A stretch of DNA of 64,000 bases from Olsenella profusa (GTDB lineage: Bacteria > Actinomycetota > Coriobacteriia > Coriobacteriales > Atopobiaceae). The notes under the pieces were generated by a model. The model was not told where the DNA came from and did no database searches. It saw only the letters and a list, made by a program, of their open reading frames with translations. Of this stretch, positions 28,864 to 36,943 are shown one piece after another (the stretch's first letter is position 1; every line of letters starts with the position of its first letter). A program made the translations under genes and the position numbers. The stretch spans positions 186,001 through 250,000 of the forward strand of contig NZ_JACSNQ010000001.1 of the NCBI RefSeq assembly GCF_016900315.1, given 5' to 3'.

Positions 28864-30059
28864 CGATCTTCGAGGACACCGCGCCGCGGACCTGTCGCCG
28901 CGGCCCCGTCCGGGTGGCCATACTCGGCTGTTCGGGCTCCATCGGGACACAGACGCTCGACGTCTGCCGCAACCACCCTGACCGCGTGCAGGTGGTCGCC
29001 CTGAGCGTGAACCGCTCCACCCGCGCGCTCGTCGAGGCGCAGCGGGAGTTCGGCGCGGCCCACGTCGCGGTGGCCGACGAGGCGCACGCGCGCGACGCGG
29101 TCCTCTCCGAGCTTGCGGAGGGCTGCGAGCTCACTACGGGCGCGGACGCCGTCACGGCGCTCGCCGAGCTCGACGACGTCGACATGGTGGTGAACGCCCT
29201 CGTGGGCTTTGCCGGCATCCATGCCGGCTACGCCGCGCTCAGGGCGGGCAAGGCGCTCGCCTACGCCAACAAGGAGTCCATCGTCTGCGGGGGGGACCTC
29301 CTGATGCCGCTCGCACGGCCCGGGAGGCTCCTGCCGGTCGACTCCGAGCACAGTGCCATCTACCAGTGCCTGGTGGGGGAGCGCCCCGAGGACGTGAGCC
29401 GCATCTGGCTCACCTGCTCCGGCGGCCCCTTCTTCGGGCGCACGCGCGCCGAGCTCGCCCACGTCAGCGCCGAGGAGGCGCTCGCGCACCCCACGTGGAG
29501 TATGGGCGCCAAGATCACCATCGACTCGGCGACGCTCATGAACAAGGGCCTCGAGGTCATCGAGGCGCACCACCTCTTCCAGCAGCCGGTCGACGCCGTC
29601 CGGGTGCTCGTGCATCGCCAGAGCAAGATCCACTCGATGGTCGAGTTCGTTGACGGCGTGGTGAAGGCCCAGCTCGGCAGCTCCGACATGCGCGCGCCCA
29701 TCCAGTACGCCCTCAGCTACCCCGAGCGCTGGGAAGCCACGGCGCGCCGCGTGGACTGGTGCGCGGAGGACCCCTTCACCTTCGGAGAGGCCGACGAGGC
29801 CACCTTCGGCTGCCTCGCGCTCGCCCGCGAGGCGGGCCGCGTGGGCGGCACGCTGCCCTGCGCGATGAACGCCGCCAACGAGGTTGCCAACGAAAGCTTC
29901 CGTCAAGGGACGTGCGGTTTTCTCGACATCGAGCGCGTGGTCGCACGCGTCATGGAGCAGACCGAGGTCGAGCGGGTAGAAAGCCTGGGTCAGCTTGACG
30001 AGGTCGACGCGCGTGCGCGCGCGGCCGCATCCGCCGTCCTCCGGGAGGTCCGTCCTTGA
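28860..30059 (+). CDS. dxr: 1-deoxy-D-xylulose 5-phosphate reductoisomerase
   Basis: First committed enzyme of the MEP isoprenoid pathway: NADPH-dependent rearrangement of DXP to MEP. The nucleotide-binding GCSGSIGTQTLDVC is near residue 23, followed by NKESIVCGGDLL, DSEHSAIYQCL and TWSMGAKITIDSATLMNKG. The 399-residue length is normal. The GTG start overlaps the cdsA stop, and rseP starts on the dxr stop (TTGA). Confidence 0.96.
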   Translation: MTIFEDTAPRTCRRGPVRVAILGCSGSIGTQTLDVCRNHPDRVQVVALSVNRSTRALVEAQREFGAAHVAVADEAHARDAVLSELAEGCELTTGADAVTALAELDDVDMVVNALVGFAGIHAGYAALRAGKALAYANKESIVCGGDLLMPLARPGRLLPVDSEHSAIYQCLVGERPEDVSRIWLTCSGGPFFGRTRAELAHVSAEEALAHPTWSMGAKITIDSATLMNKGLEVIEAHHLFQQPVDAVRVLVHRQSKIHSMVEFVDGVVKAQLGSSDMRAPIQYALSYPERWEATARRVDWCAEDPFTFGEADEATFGCLALAREAGRVGGTLPCAMNAANEVANESFRQGTCGFLDIERVVARVMEQTEVERVESLGQLDEVDARARAAASAVLREVRP

Positions 30060-31441
30060 GCGCCGTCATTTCCGTGGCCTCCGCCGTGTTCTGGGGGCTG
30101 CTCGTCCTCTCCGTGCTTGTCTTCGTCCACGAGGGGGGCCACTACCTCGCCGCGCGCGCCTTCCGCGTGCGCGCCACCGAGTTCTTCCTCGGACTGCCCT
30201 GCCGCTGGAAGCTCTCGCGCAGGAGCCGTGCGGTCGGTACCGAGTTCGGCGTGACGCCGTTCCTGCTCGGCGGCTACACGCGCATCTGCGGCATGGAGGG
30301 CGCCGACGACGAGCTGCTCGCCCCGGCGCTCGACCTCGTCATGGAGCGGGGCCGCGTCCGGGCCGACGAGGTCGCCCGCGAGCTCGGCATCGACGTCGGC
30401 CGTGCCTACGACCTTCTCGCCACGCTGAGCGACTGGGCCTCGATCCGGCCCTACTACGACCCCACGCTCGGCGAGAAGCCCGGCCAGAGCGACTGGCCGG
30501 CCGCCTTCGAGACGCTCGCGCGCGACAAGGACCTGCTCACCGAGTACGACCGCGGCCACGCGCTCTCCGCGCCGGGCGCCACCGCCGCCGGTGAGCCCCA
30601 TCCCACCGGCATGCCCGCGGAGGAGTTCCTTGAGCAGGAGCGCTCCCGCACCTACCAGGGCGTCGGCTTCGTCAAGCGCGTGTGCATGCTCGTGGCGGGA
30701 CCCGCCGTCAACGTGGTGCTCGCCTTCGTGATCGTGACCTGCGCGCTCATGGTCCGCGGCGTGGACCTCTACTCGACCACCGCCACCCTCGGTGGCGTCG
30801 AGGCGGGCTCCTACGCCGAGGCCGCGGGACTCGAGGCCGGCGACGTGGTCAGCGCCGTGGGCGACACCGAGGTCTCCTCCTGGCAGGAGATGAGCGACGC
30901 GCTCGCCCCCTACCTGGAGGACGGTCAGGACTTCCAGATCACCTACCAGCGCGACGGCCAGAGCCACCAGACCGAGGTCGACCTCCCCGACGGCCAGCCC
31001 GTCGACCTTCTCGGCGTCACCTCGAGCGTGGTGACCTACCACCCCACGCTCGGCGAGGCGGCGCAGGCCACGGTCAGCTACGTCGGCCAGGCGGGCGCCT
31101 ACGTGGCCCAGCTCATCCAGCCCGCGCACACGATGGAGGTCCTCGACCAGTCCTCCTCGATCGTGGGCATCTCGGCCATGGCGGCGCAGGCCGCCGAGAC
31201 CGGGGCCTACGAGCTCGCGGTGCTCGTCGGCGCGGTCTCGCTCTCGCTCGGCTTCATGAACCTCCTGCCGATCCCGCCCTTCGACGGCGGCAAGGTCCTC
31301 ATCGAGGTCATCCAGCTCGTGATCCGCCGCCCGCTCTCGGTGCGCGCACAGAACGCGCTCAGCTACCTCGGGCTGGCGTTCATCGTCTTCGTCTTTGTCG
31401 TGGTCCTGAAAAACGACGTCGTGCGCTTTGTGATCGGATAG
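30056..31441 (+). CDS. rseP: RseP-type site-2 metalloprotease with an inserted winged-helix-like segment
   Basis: Intramembrane zinc protease. The active site is HEGGH (His25-Glu26-His29) in the first membrane segment, with NLLPIPPFDGGKV near the C terminus and one PDZ domain (about residues 240-325). Family members go almost directly from GGY(V)xM to the next membrane helix. Here about 115 residues lie between GGYTRICGM (to residue 80) and VKRVCMLVAGPAVN (from 207). Residues 95-131, with VRADEVARELGIDVGRAYDL, look like a winged helix-turn-helix. TTG start at 30056 with GGGAGG upstream, overlapping the dxr stop. 461 residues. Confidence 0.9.
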   Translation: MSAVISVASAVFWGLLVLSVLVFVHEGGHYLAARAFRVRATEFFLGLPCRWKLSRRSRAVGTEFGVTPFLLGGYTRICGMEGADDELLAPALDLVMERGRVRADEVARELGIDVGRAYDLLATLSDWASIRPYYDPTLGEKPGQSDWPAAFETLARDKDLLTEYDRGHALSAPGATAAGEPHPTGMPAEEFLEQERSRTYQGVGFVKRVCMLVAGPAVNVVLAFVIVTCALMVRGVDLYSTTATLGGVEAGSYAEAAGLEAGDVVSAVGDTEVSSWQEMSDALAPYLEDGQDFQITYQRDGQSHQTEVDLPDGQPVDLLGVTSSVVTYHPTLGEAAQATVSYVGQAGAYVAQLIQPAHTMEVLDQSSSIVGISAMAAQAAETGAYELAVLVGAVSLSLGFMNLLPIPPFDGGKVLIEVIQLVIRRPLSVRAQNALSYLGLAFIVFVFVVVLKNDVVRFVIG

Positions 31442-31465
31442 GCGCCGCAGGAGGGGGTCTTGCCC

Positions 31466-32542
31466 ATGGAAGGAAGCAACACGGTCCCGCGCGAGCTCAC
31501 GCACCCCGTGAGCGTGGGGGGCGTCCAGGTGGGCGGCGGCGCGCCCGTGTCCGTGCAGTCCATGTGCACGACCGACACCGCCGACGCGGAGGCGACGCTT
31601 GCTCAGATTGGCCGGCTCGCCGACGCGGGCTGTGAGATCGTGCGCGTGGCCGTGCCGAGCGCCGGCGTGCTCGACGGCTTCGAGCGCATCTGCGCCGCCT
31701 CTCCGCTGCCCGTGGTGGCCGACATCCACTTCGACCACCGCCTCGCCATCGAGGCGTGCCGCCGCGGGGCTGCGGCCCTGCGCGTAAACCCCGGCAACAT
31801 CGGCAGCTGGGAGCGAGTCGACGCGGTGATCGACGAGGCGGGCGCCGCCGGCATCCCGATTCGCATCGGCGTGAACGCCGGCTCTCTCGACCCCGCCTTC
31901 GCCGAGCGGGAGGACCTCACGCAGGTCGAGAAGCTCGTGGGCTCGGCGTCCTCCTTCGTCGAGCACTTCCGCGAGCGCGGCTTTGCCGACGTGGTGCTCT
32001 CCGCCAAGGCCCACGGCGTGCTCACCACCGTCGAGGTCAACCGCGCGCTCTCGCGCGAGCTCCCCGAGGTGCCGCTGCACGTCGGCGTGACCGAGGCTGG
32101 GACCGCGCGCCAGGGTACCGTCAAGAACGCCGCCGCCGTGGGGGCCCTCCTCATGGAGGGCATCGGTGACACGATGCGCCTCTCGCTCACGGCCGACCCG
32201 GTCGAGGAGGTCAACGTGGCGTGGGACCTGCTCTCCGCCGTGGACCTCAGACGCCTGCGCCCCGAGCTCGTGAGCTGCCCCACCTGCGGCCGCTGCCAGT
32301 GGGACCTCATGGGGGTGGCGGCCGAGGTCGAGCGGCGCCTGGCCGACGTGCGCGCCCCGATCACCGTGGCCGTCATGGGATGCGTGGTCAACGGTCCCGG
32401 AGAGGCGGCCGGCGCCGACATCGGCCTTGCCGGCGGGCGCGGCCAGGCGCTGCTCTTCGCGGGCGGCGAGCCCCTGCGCAAGGTTTCGGAGGCCGACGCC
32501 GTCGACGAGCTCTTCGCGGAGATCAAGCGGCGCTTCTCCTAG
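31466..32542 (+). CDS. ispG: 4-hydroxy-3-methylbut-2-enyl diphosphate synthase
   Basis: Iron-sulfur enzyme of the MEP pathway, reducing MEcPP to HMBPP. The TIM-barrel part has PVSVQSMCTTDTAD and ADIHFDHRLA. The cluster ligands are in SCPTCGRC and VMGCVVNGPGEA. The ATG at 31466 is preferred to a TTG six bases upstream because GGAGGGGG then has proper spacing. 358 residues, normal for the short bacterial form. The 12-mer GTTCTTCTCGCC lies three bases after the stop. Confidence 0.95.
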   Translation: MEGSNTVPRELTHPVSVGGVQVGGGAPVSVQSMCTTDTADAEATLAQIGRLADAGCEIVRVAVPSAGVLDGFERICAASPLPVVADIHFDHRLAIEACRRGAAALRVNPGNIGSWERVDAVIDEAGAAGIPIRIGVNAGSLDPAFAEREDLTQVEKLVGSASSFVEHFRERGFADVVLSAKAHGVLTTVEVNRALSRELPEVPLHVGVTEAGTARQGTVKNAAAVGALLMEGIGDTMRLSLTADPVEEVNVAWDLLSAVDLRRLRPELVSCPTCGRCQWDLMGVAAEVERRLADVRAPITVAVMGCVVNGPGEAAGADIGLAGGRGQALLFAGGEPLRKVSEADAVDELFAEIKRRFS

Positions 32543-32595
32543 GGGTTCTTCTCGCCGGGGGCGGCCCGTGCGGGGGAGCCGCGGGGCGGCCCTGC

Positions 32596-32625
32596 CCGAC
32601 AGGGGTCACGTGCTTGTCGTAGAAT
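32596..32625 (+). promoter_or_regulatory. Candidate proS promoter
   Basis: CCGACA (32596-32601), 18 bases, then TAGAAT (32620-32625), some 40 bases before proS. The -10 is good and the -35 weak. No T-box leader is present in the 124-base gap. Confidence 0.4.
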
Positions 32626-32666
32626 CAGGCTTTGCGAACAGACGCGCTCAAAAGGAAGGACCCCAC

Positions 32667-34382
32667 GTGAAGCGCTACCAGAAGATGAGTCAGCTCTACG
32701 CCCCCACCCTCAAGGAGGACCCCGCCGAGGCGGAGCTCGCGAGCCACCGGCTGCTGCTGCGCGCCGGCATGATCCGCAAGACCGCCGCGGGCCTCTACAG
32801 CTACCTGCCGCTCGCCTGGCGCTCGATCCGCAAGATCGAGGACATCATCCGCGACGAGATGGAGGCCATCGGCGCCCAGGAGATGATGGTGCCGATCCTC
32901 ACGCCCGCCGAGCTCTGGCACGAGTCCGGCCGCTGGGACGCCTACGGCCCCGAGCTCATGCGCATCGCCGACCGTCACGACCGCGACTTCGCCCTGGGCC
33001 CCACCCACGAGGAGACCTTCACCGACCTCGTGAAGAGCGAGCTGCGCTCCTACAAGCAGCTTCCTGTGACGCTCTACCAGATCCAGGACAAGTTCCGCGA
33101 CGAGATGCGCCCGCGCTTCGGGCTCATGCGCGGTCGCGAGTTCATCATGAAGGACGCCTACAGCTTCTCTGCCACGCAGGAGTCCCTGCAGGAGTGCTAC
33201 GAGCAGCAGAAGGCCGCCTACGCGCGCATCGCCGAGCGCTGCGGCCTCTACGCGCTGCCCGTGGTGGCCGACTCCGGCCAGATCGGCGGCGACACCTCCG
33301 TGGAGTTCATGGCCCTTGCCGACGCCGGCGAGGCCGAGCTCGTCTACTGCGACTGCGGCTTTGCGGCCGACGTCGAGGCCGCCAGCACCACCGTGGCCGT
33401 CACCGAGGGCCCGGGCGACGGCACGCTGACCAAGGTCCACACGCCGGGCCTCGGCTCCATCGAGGCGGTGTCCGAGTTCTTCGGCTTCCCCCAGAACGGC
33501 ACGCGCAAGTCGCTTGCGCTCGTGGACGGCGAGGGCGCGCCCGTGGTGGCCATCGTCCCCGGGGACCACGAGCTCAACGAGGTCAAGGCCGAGCACCTCT
33601 TCGGCGCCTACCACCTCATGAGCGATGACGAGCTCGAGCACTACGGCCTCCACAAGGGCTTCATCGGCCCCGTGAACCTGCCCGAGGGCATCCGCCTGGT
33701 CTGCGACGACTCCCTGCGTCAGAGCGTCTCGTGGACCTGCGGCGCCAACGAGATGGACTACCACTTCACCGGCGCCCGCCCGGGCCGTGACTTCACGGTG
33801 GACGAGTGGGCCGACCTCGTCTCGGTCCACGCCGGCGACCCCTGCCCGCACTGCGGGGCGCCCCTCAAGTCCGCCCGCGGCATCGAGGTCTCCCAGGTCT
33901 TCCAGCTCGGCACCAAGTACTCCGAGTCCATGGGCGCCACCTTCGCCGACGAGAACGGCGAGGAGAAGCCCTTCCTCATGGGCTGCTACGGCATCGGCGT
34001 CTCCCGCACGCTGGCCGCGGTGGTGGAGCAGCACAACGACGAGCACGGCATCTGCTGGCCCGTCTGCGTGGCGCCCTACGAGGTCGAGGTTGTGCCGTTG
34101 GCCGTCGGCGACGCCGTGGTGGCCCCGGTGGCCGAGCGCGTGGTCGAGGAGCTCTGCGCCGCCGACCTCGAGGTGCTTCTCGACGACCGCAAGGAGCGCC
34201 CGGGCGTCAAGTTTGCCGACGCCGACCTCATCGGCATCCCGTACCAGGTTATCCTCGGCAAGCGCGGCGTGGCGAGCGGCATGGCCGAGGTCAAGAACCG
34301 CAAGAGCGGGGAGCGCTTCGACGTGCCGATAGGCGAGCTCGCCTCGTGGCTGACCGAGCGCGTGGTTCCCGCCCGCGCCTAG
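32667..34382 (+). CDS. proS: Prolyl-tRNA synthetase
   Basis: Charges tRNA-Pro. The long bacterial type, 571 residues: class II motifs are in SHRLLLRAGMIRKTAAGLYSY-like N-terminal region, DKFRDEMRPRFGLMRGREF and the C-terminal GCYGIGVSRTLAA. The editing (INS) domain lies between about residues 220 and 400. The GTG at 32667 is chosen because AAGGAAGGA ends six bases upstream; an ATG at 32685 also gives a normal N terminus (MSQLYAPTLKEDP). Confidence 0.96.
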   Translation: MKRYQKMSQLYAPTLKEDPAEAELASHRLLLRAGMIRKTAAGLYSYLPLAWRSIRKIEDIIRDEMEAIGAQEMMVPILTPAELWHESGRWDAYGPELMRIADRHDRDFALGPTHEETFTDLVKSELRSYKQLPVTLYQIQDKFRDEMRPRFGLMRGREFIMKDAYSFSATQESLQECYEQQKAAYARIAERCGLYALPVVADSGQIGGDTSVEFMALADAGEAELVYCDCGFAADVEAASTTVAVTEGPGDGTLTKVHTPGLGSIEAVSEFFGFPQNGTRKSLALVDGEGAPVVAIVPGDHELNEVKAEHLFGAYHLMSDDELEHYGLHKGFIGPVNLPEGIRLVCDDSLRQSVSWTCGANEMDYHFTGARPGRDFTVDEWADLVSVHAGDPCPHCGAPLKSARGIEVSQVFQLGTKYSESMGATFADENGEEKPFLMGCYGIGVSRTLAAVVEQHNDEHGICWPVCVAPYEVEVVPLAVGDAVVAPVAERVVEELCAADLEVLLDDRKERPGVKFADADLIGIPYQVILGKRGVASGMAEVKNRKSGERFDVPIGELASWLTERVVPARA

Positions 34383-34432
34383 GGGCGCCGCATGCCTCAG
34401 ACGGCGAGAATGACCTCTCTGAAAATTGGTAC

Positions 34433-34460
34433 TTGACGCGCTCGCTCACTCTGGTATAGT
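34433..34460 (+). promoter_or_regulatory. Promoter of the tRNA-Ala gene
   Basis: TTGACG (34433-34438), 16 bases, TATAGT (34455-34460), 17 bases before the tRNA. Close to consensus. Confidence 0.75.
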
Positions 34461-34477
34461 TCTCTTCGCACCAACGC

Positions 34478-34553
34478 GGGGATATAGCTCAGTTGGGAGA
34501 GCGCGTGACTGGCAGTCACGAGGTCAGGGGTTCGAACCCCCTTATCTCCACCA
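34478..34553 (+). tRNA. tRNA-Ala (anticodon GGC)
   Basis: A full cloverleaf of 76 bases including an encoded CCA. The anticodon loop CTGGCAG gives GGC. The acceptor stem has the G3:U70 pair that identifies alanine tRNAs. T-arm AGGGG-TTCGAAC-CCCCT. Identical in sequence to the copy at 36520-36595. Confidence 0.97.
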
Positions 34554-34563
34554 CGCAGTATCT

Positions 34564-34590
34564 GGCGGCGGCTTCGGCCGCCGCCTTTTT
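34564..34590 (+). terminator. Rho-independent terminator after tRNA-Ala
   Basis: Perfect 9-bp stem GGCGGCGGC / GCCGCCGCC with a TTCG loop, then TTTTT. Confidence 0.9.
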
Positions 34591-34596
34591 CGTACC

Positions 34597-34672
34597 GGGC
34601 TCATGGCGCAGCGGTTAGCGCAGGGGACTCATAATCCCTGGGTCGTAGGTTCGAATCCTACTGGGCCCACCA
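34597..34672 (+). tRNA. tRNA with CAU anticodon (Met elongator or Ile2)
   Basis: 76 bases with encoded CCA; acceptor GGGCTCA/TGGGCCC, anticodon loop CTCATAA giving CAT. It lacks initiator features (first base pair G-C matched, no GGG/CCC next to the loop). The GGACTCATAATCC arm resembles lysidine-modified tRNA-Ile2 as much as elongator Met; sequence alone does not decide. Confidence 0.9.
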
Positions 34673-34680
34673 GAGGACAC

Positions 34681-34718
34681 GCAGGTCATCGGGTTTTGCC
34701 CGGTGGCCTGCTTTTTTT
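34681..34718 (+). terminator. Rho-independent terminator after the CAU tRNA
   Basis: GCAGG...CGGG and CCCG...CCTGC arms (34681-34711) with mismatches around a TTTT loop, then seven T. Confidence 0.85.
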
Positions 34719-34880
34719 CGTACGTCCGCGGAGCCCCGCAGCCAGGACGGGCGTCGGGGCCCTGCGTGCCCAAATATGTCGAACACGCACAAAGTTCGCC
34801 TACAGCCGTTGATTTTCCCAGGGGTGGGTACCTATCTCTGCGGGGCGGCGTCTCGCCCCCGGCACAGAGAAAGGAATCGC

Positions 34881-36299
34881 ATGGCACTCACCCAGGCAGC
34901 GGAGCGCGCGGCGCTCAACAAGCTCATCGACTACCTCGACGAGGACCCCGCAGGCCACTTCGACAAGATCATGGACCTCACCGACAAGCTCGTCCCCGCA
35001 GGCGTCTTCCCGACACAGCGCGCGACGATCCGCAAGGTCATCGACGAGCACAACAACTGGTACGACCTGCTCATGAGGGTCTTCTCGCTCAACCCCGAGA
35101 TGCGCTCGCGCTTCCTCAAGACCTTCTTCGTGGACGCCAACCTCCTGGCCTGGCCCGTCCAGGAGAAGGCCCGCAGGAAGTACCAGTGCAACATCCCCTG
35201 GGCGATCCTCCTGGACCCCACGAGCGCCTGCAACCTCCACTGCACCGGCTGCTGGGCAGCCGAGTACGGCCACCAGCAGAACCTCTCCTTCGAGGACATC
35301 TGCTCGATCATCGACCAGGGCCGCGAGCTCGGCGTCCACGTCTACATCTACACCGGCGGCGAGCCGATGGTGCGCAAGGCGGACCTCGTCCGCATCTGCG
35401 AGAAGTACCCCGACTGCGCCTTCCTCTGCTTCACCAACGCCACCCTCATCGACGAGGCCTTCTGCCAGGACATGATCCGCGTGGGCAACTTCGTCCCCGC
35501 CATCAGCGCCGAGGGCAACGAGCACACCACCGACGCCCGCCGCGGCGAGGGCACCTACGCCAAGATCGAGCGCGCCATGGACCTACTCCGCGAGCACGGC
35601 CTGCCCTTCGGCATCTCCTGCTGCTGGACCCGCGCCAACGCCGACACTGTGGCCACCGAGGAGAACATCGACTGGATGATCGAGAAGGGCGCGCTCTTCT
35701 GCTGGTACTTCCACTACATGCCGGTGGGCCGCTCGTCGGGCGCCGAGCTCATCCCGACGCCCGAGCAGCGTGAGAGGATGTACCGCTTCGTGCGCGAGAT
35801 GCGCGAGAAGAAGGCCCTCTTCACGCTCGACTTCCAGAACGACGGCGAGTTCGTGGGCGGCTGCATCGCCGGGGGCCGACGCTACCTTCACATCAACGCC
35901 GCAGGCGACGTCGAGCCCTGCGTGTTCATCCACTACGCCAACGTCAACATCCACGACGTGAGCCTGCTCGACGCGCTGCGCTCGCCGATCTTCATGGCCT
36001 ACTACGAGGGCCAGCCCTTCAATGACAACCACCTCATGCCCTGCCCGATGCTCGAGAATCCCGACATGCTGCCGCAGATGGTCAAGCGCACCGGAGCGCA
36101 CTCCACCGACCTCGTGGAGCAGGAGTCGCCCGAGCAGCTGCGGGAGAAGACGGCCCCGGCCGCGGCGGCCTGGGCGCCGGTCGCGGAACGTCTCTGGGAC
36201 GAGCGTGAGAGCCCGCTCTACCGGAAGCGCCATGAGGACCCCACCCAGGGCATGGCCGACAGCGACATGGAGCGGCTGCATCGGCAGGGCCGCCGCTAG
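34881..36299 (+). CDS. Radical SAM protein of unknown substrate
   Basis: The 472-residue protein has the radical-SAM cluster motif CNLHCTGC (Cys117, Cys121, Cys124), followed by YTGGEPMV and SAEGNEHTTDARRG, with the barrel ending near residue 320. After it come CIAGGRRYLHINAAGDVEPC and further cysteines (CPMLENP), arranged like an auxiliary-cluster (SPASM-like) region. About 105 residues precede the cluster motif, unusual for small members. Start at 34881 by AGAAAGGA. The gene stands alone between two tRNA groups with no obvious substrate peptide. A role in peptide or cofactor maturation is possible but unproven. Confidence 0.85.
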   Translation: MALTQAAERAALNKLIDYLDEDPAGHFDKIMDLTDKLVPAGVFPTQRATIRKVIDEHNNWYDLLMRVFSLNPEMRSRFLKTFFVDANLLAWPVQEKARRKYQCNIPWAILLDPTSACNLHCTGCWAAEYGHQQNLSFEDICSIIDQGRELGVHVYIYTGGEPMVRKADLVRICEKYPDCAFLCFTNATLIDEAFCQDMIRVGNFVPAISAEGNEHTTDARRGEGTYAKIERAMDLLREHGLPFGISCCWTRANADTVATEENIDWMIEKGALFCWYFHYMPVGRSSGAELIPTPEQRERMYRFVREMREKKALFTLDFQNDGEFVGGCIAGGRRYLHINAAGDVEPCVFIHYANVNIHDVSLLDALRSPIFMAYYEGQPFNDNHLMPCPMLENPDMLPQMVKRTGAHSTDLVEQESPEQLREKTAPAAAAWAPVAERLWDERESPLYRKRHEDPTQGMADSDMERLHRQGRR

Positions 36300-36327
36300 G
36301 GGAGGCGCGCACGACAAGAGGAACTTC

Positions 36328-36357
36328 AAAATCCGCACACCTGCGACCTGCGGTTTT
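36328..36357 (+). terminator. Possible terminator after the radical SAM gene
   Basis: AAAAtCCGCA (36328-36337) and TGCGGTTTT (36349-36357) pair with an 11-base loop, ending in four T. Confidence 0.45.
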
Positions 36358-36418
36358 GTCGACGTCCACACGAGATTCCCATCAGTGCAAAATTTCTCGT
36401 GCCAAAGCGGGATTCTTT

Positions 36419-36427
36419 TGCTAGTAT
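36419..36427 (+). promoter_or_regulatory. Extended -10 before tRNA-Val
   Basis: TGC then TAGTAT (36422-36427), 15 bases before the tRNA. The -35 region is poor. Confidence 0.45.
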
Positions 36428-36441
36428 GTTCACTCGCGCAA

Positions 36442-36516
36442 GGGCGATTGGCTCAGGGGTAGAGCACTTCCTTCACACGGAAGGGGTCGCTGGTTCGAAT
36501 CCAGCATCGCCCACCA
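36442..36516 (+). tRNA. tRNA-Val (anticodon CAC)
   Basis: 75 bases with encoded CCA; acceptor GGGCGAT/ATCGCCC, anticodon loop TTCACAC giving CAC, T-arm GCTGG-TTCGAAT-CCAGC. Three bases separate it from the next tRNA, so both are probably one transcript. Confidence 0.97.
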
Positions 36517-36519
36517 TAA

Positions 36520-36595
36520 GGGGATATAGCTCAGTTGGGAGAGCGCGTGACTGGCAGTCACGAGGTCAGGGGTTCGAACCCCCTTATCTCCACCA
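36520..36595 (+). tRNA. tRNA-Ala (anticodon GGC), second copy
   Basis: Base-for-base identical to the tRNA at 34478-34553, with encoded CCA, G3:U70 and anticodon GGC. It follows tRNA-Val by three bases and is followed by a strong terminator. Confidence 0.97.
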
Positions 36596-36603
36596 GAAGC
36601 TCA

Positions 36604-36635
36604 GGGGCGACGGTTTTGGCCGTCGCCCCTTTTTT
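36604..36635 (+). terminator. Rho-independent terminator after the tRNA pair
   Basis: Perfect 10-bp stem GGGGCGACGG / CCGTCGCCCC around TTTTGG, then six T. Confidence 0.92.
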
Positions 36636-36705
36636 GTGGCGCGTCCCGGTCCGTAAGCCTGCGTTCCCGGCCTCGTGAAGTCTGCGCGCAGGGTCCTTCC
36701 CGCAA

Positions 36706-36844
36706 GTGCACCCGCTGGCTCTCGAAAAGCGCGTTAGGTGCACCCAAAACGGGGCTTTCACGTTTAAGTGCACCCGGGTGGGAGTGCACTTGAGCGGTGC
36801 ACTTGCGTGGTGCACTTAAACGGGAGTTCACGTGGACGGTGCAC
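36706..36844 (+). repeat. Array of seven GTGCAC motifs in a 348-base gap
   Basis: The gap between tRNA-Ala (ends 36595) and the acyltransferase stop (36944) holds a terminator and then GTGCAC at 36706, 36738, 36768, 36784, 36797, 36810 and 36839. The first and third read AAGTGCACCC and the second AGGTGCACCC; the last four are mostly GGTGCACTT, the reverse orientation. The longest inverted pair is CGTTTAAGTGCACC (36761-36774) with GGTGCACTTAAACG (36809-36822). Spacing is irregular (13-32 bases). No gene is visible in this gap. Confidence 0.8.
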
Positions 36845-36943
36845 TCGGACAAGGGAGCGTGCCTGGGAAGCGTGCGCCGTTGGCAGCGCCCGCGCGCGCT
36901 GACCTGGCGAGAAGAGGCCGAGGGCCCAGGCCTGCGACCCCCG

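Noticed and set aside
32543-32666. T-box leader before proS (and the glyQ gap at 8359-8385)
   Set aside because: The gaps are too short and no T-box sequence or antiterminator is visible.
36706-36844. CRISPR array
   Set aside because: The repeated unit is only 6-9 bases, spacing is irregular, orientation flips and no cas gene is present.
36600-36852. Small minus-strand frames of 83-85 codons over the GTGCAC array
   Set aside because: They consist of repeat-derived residues and tRNA antisense, without ribosome sites.
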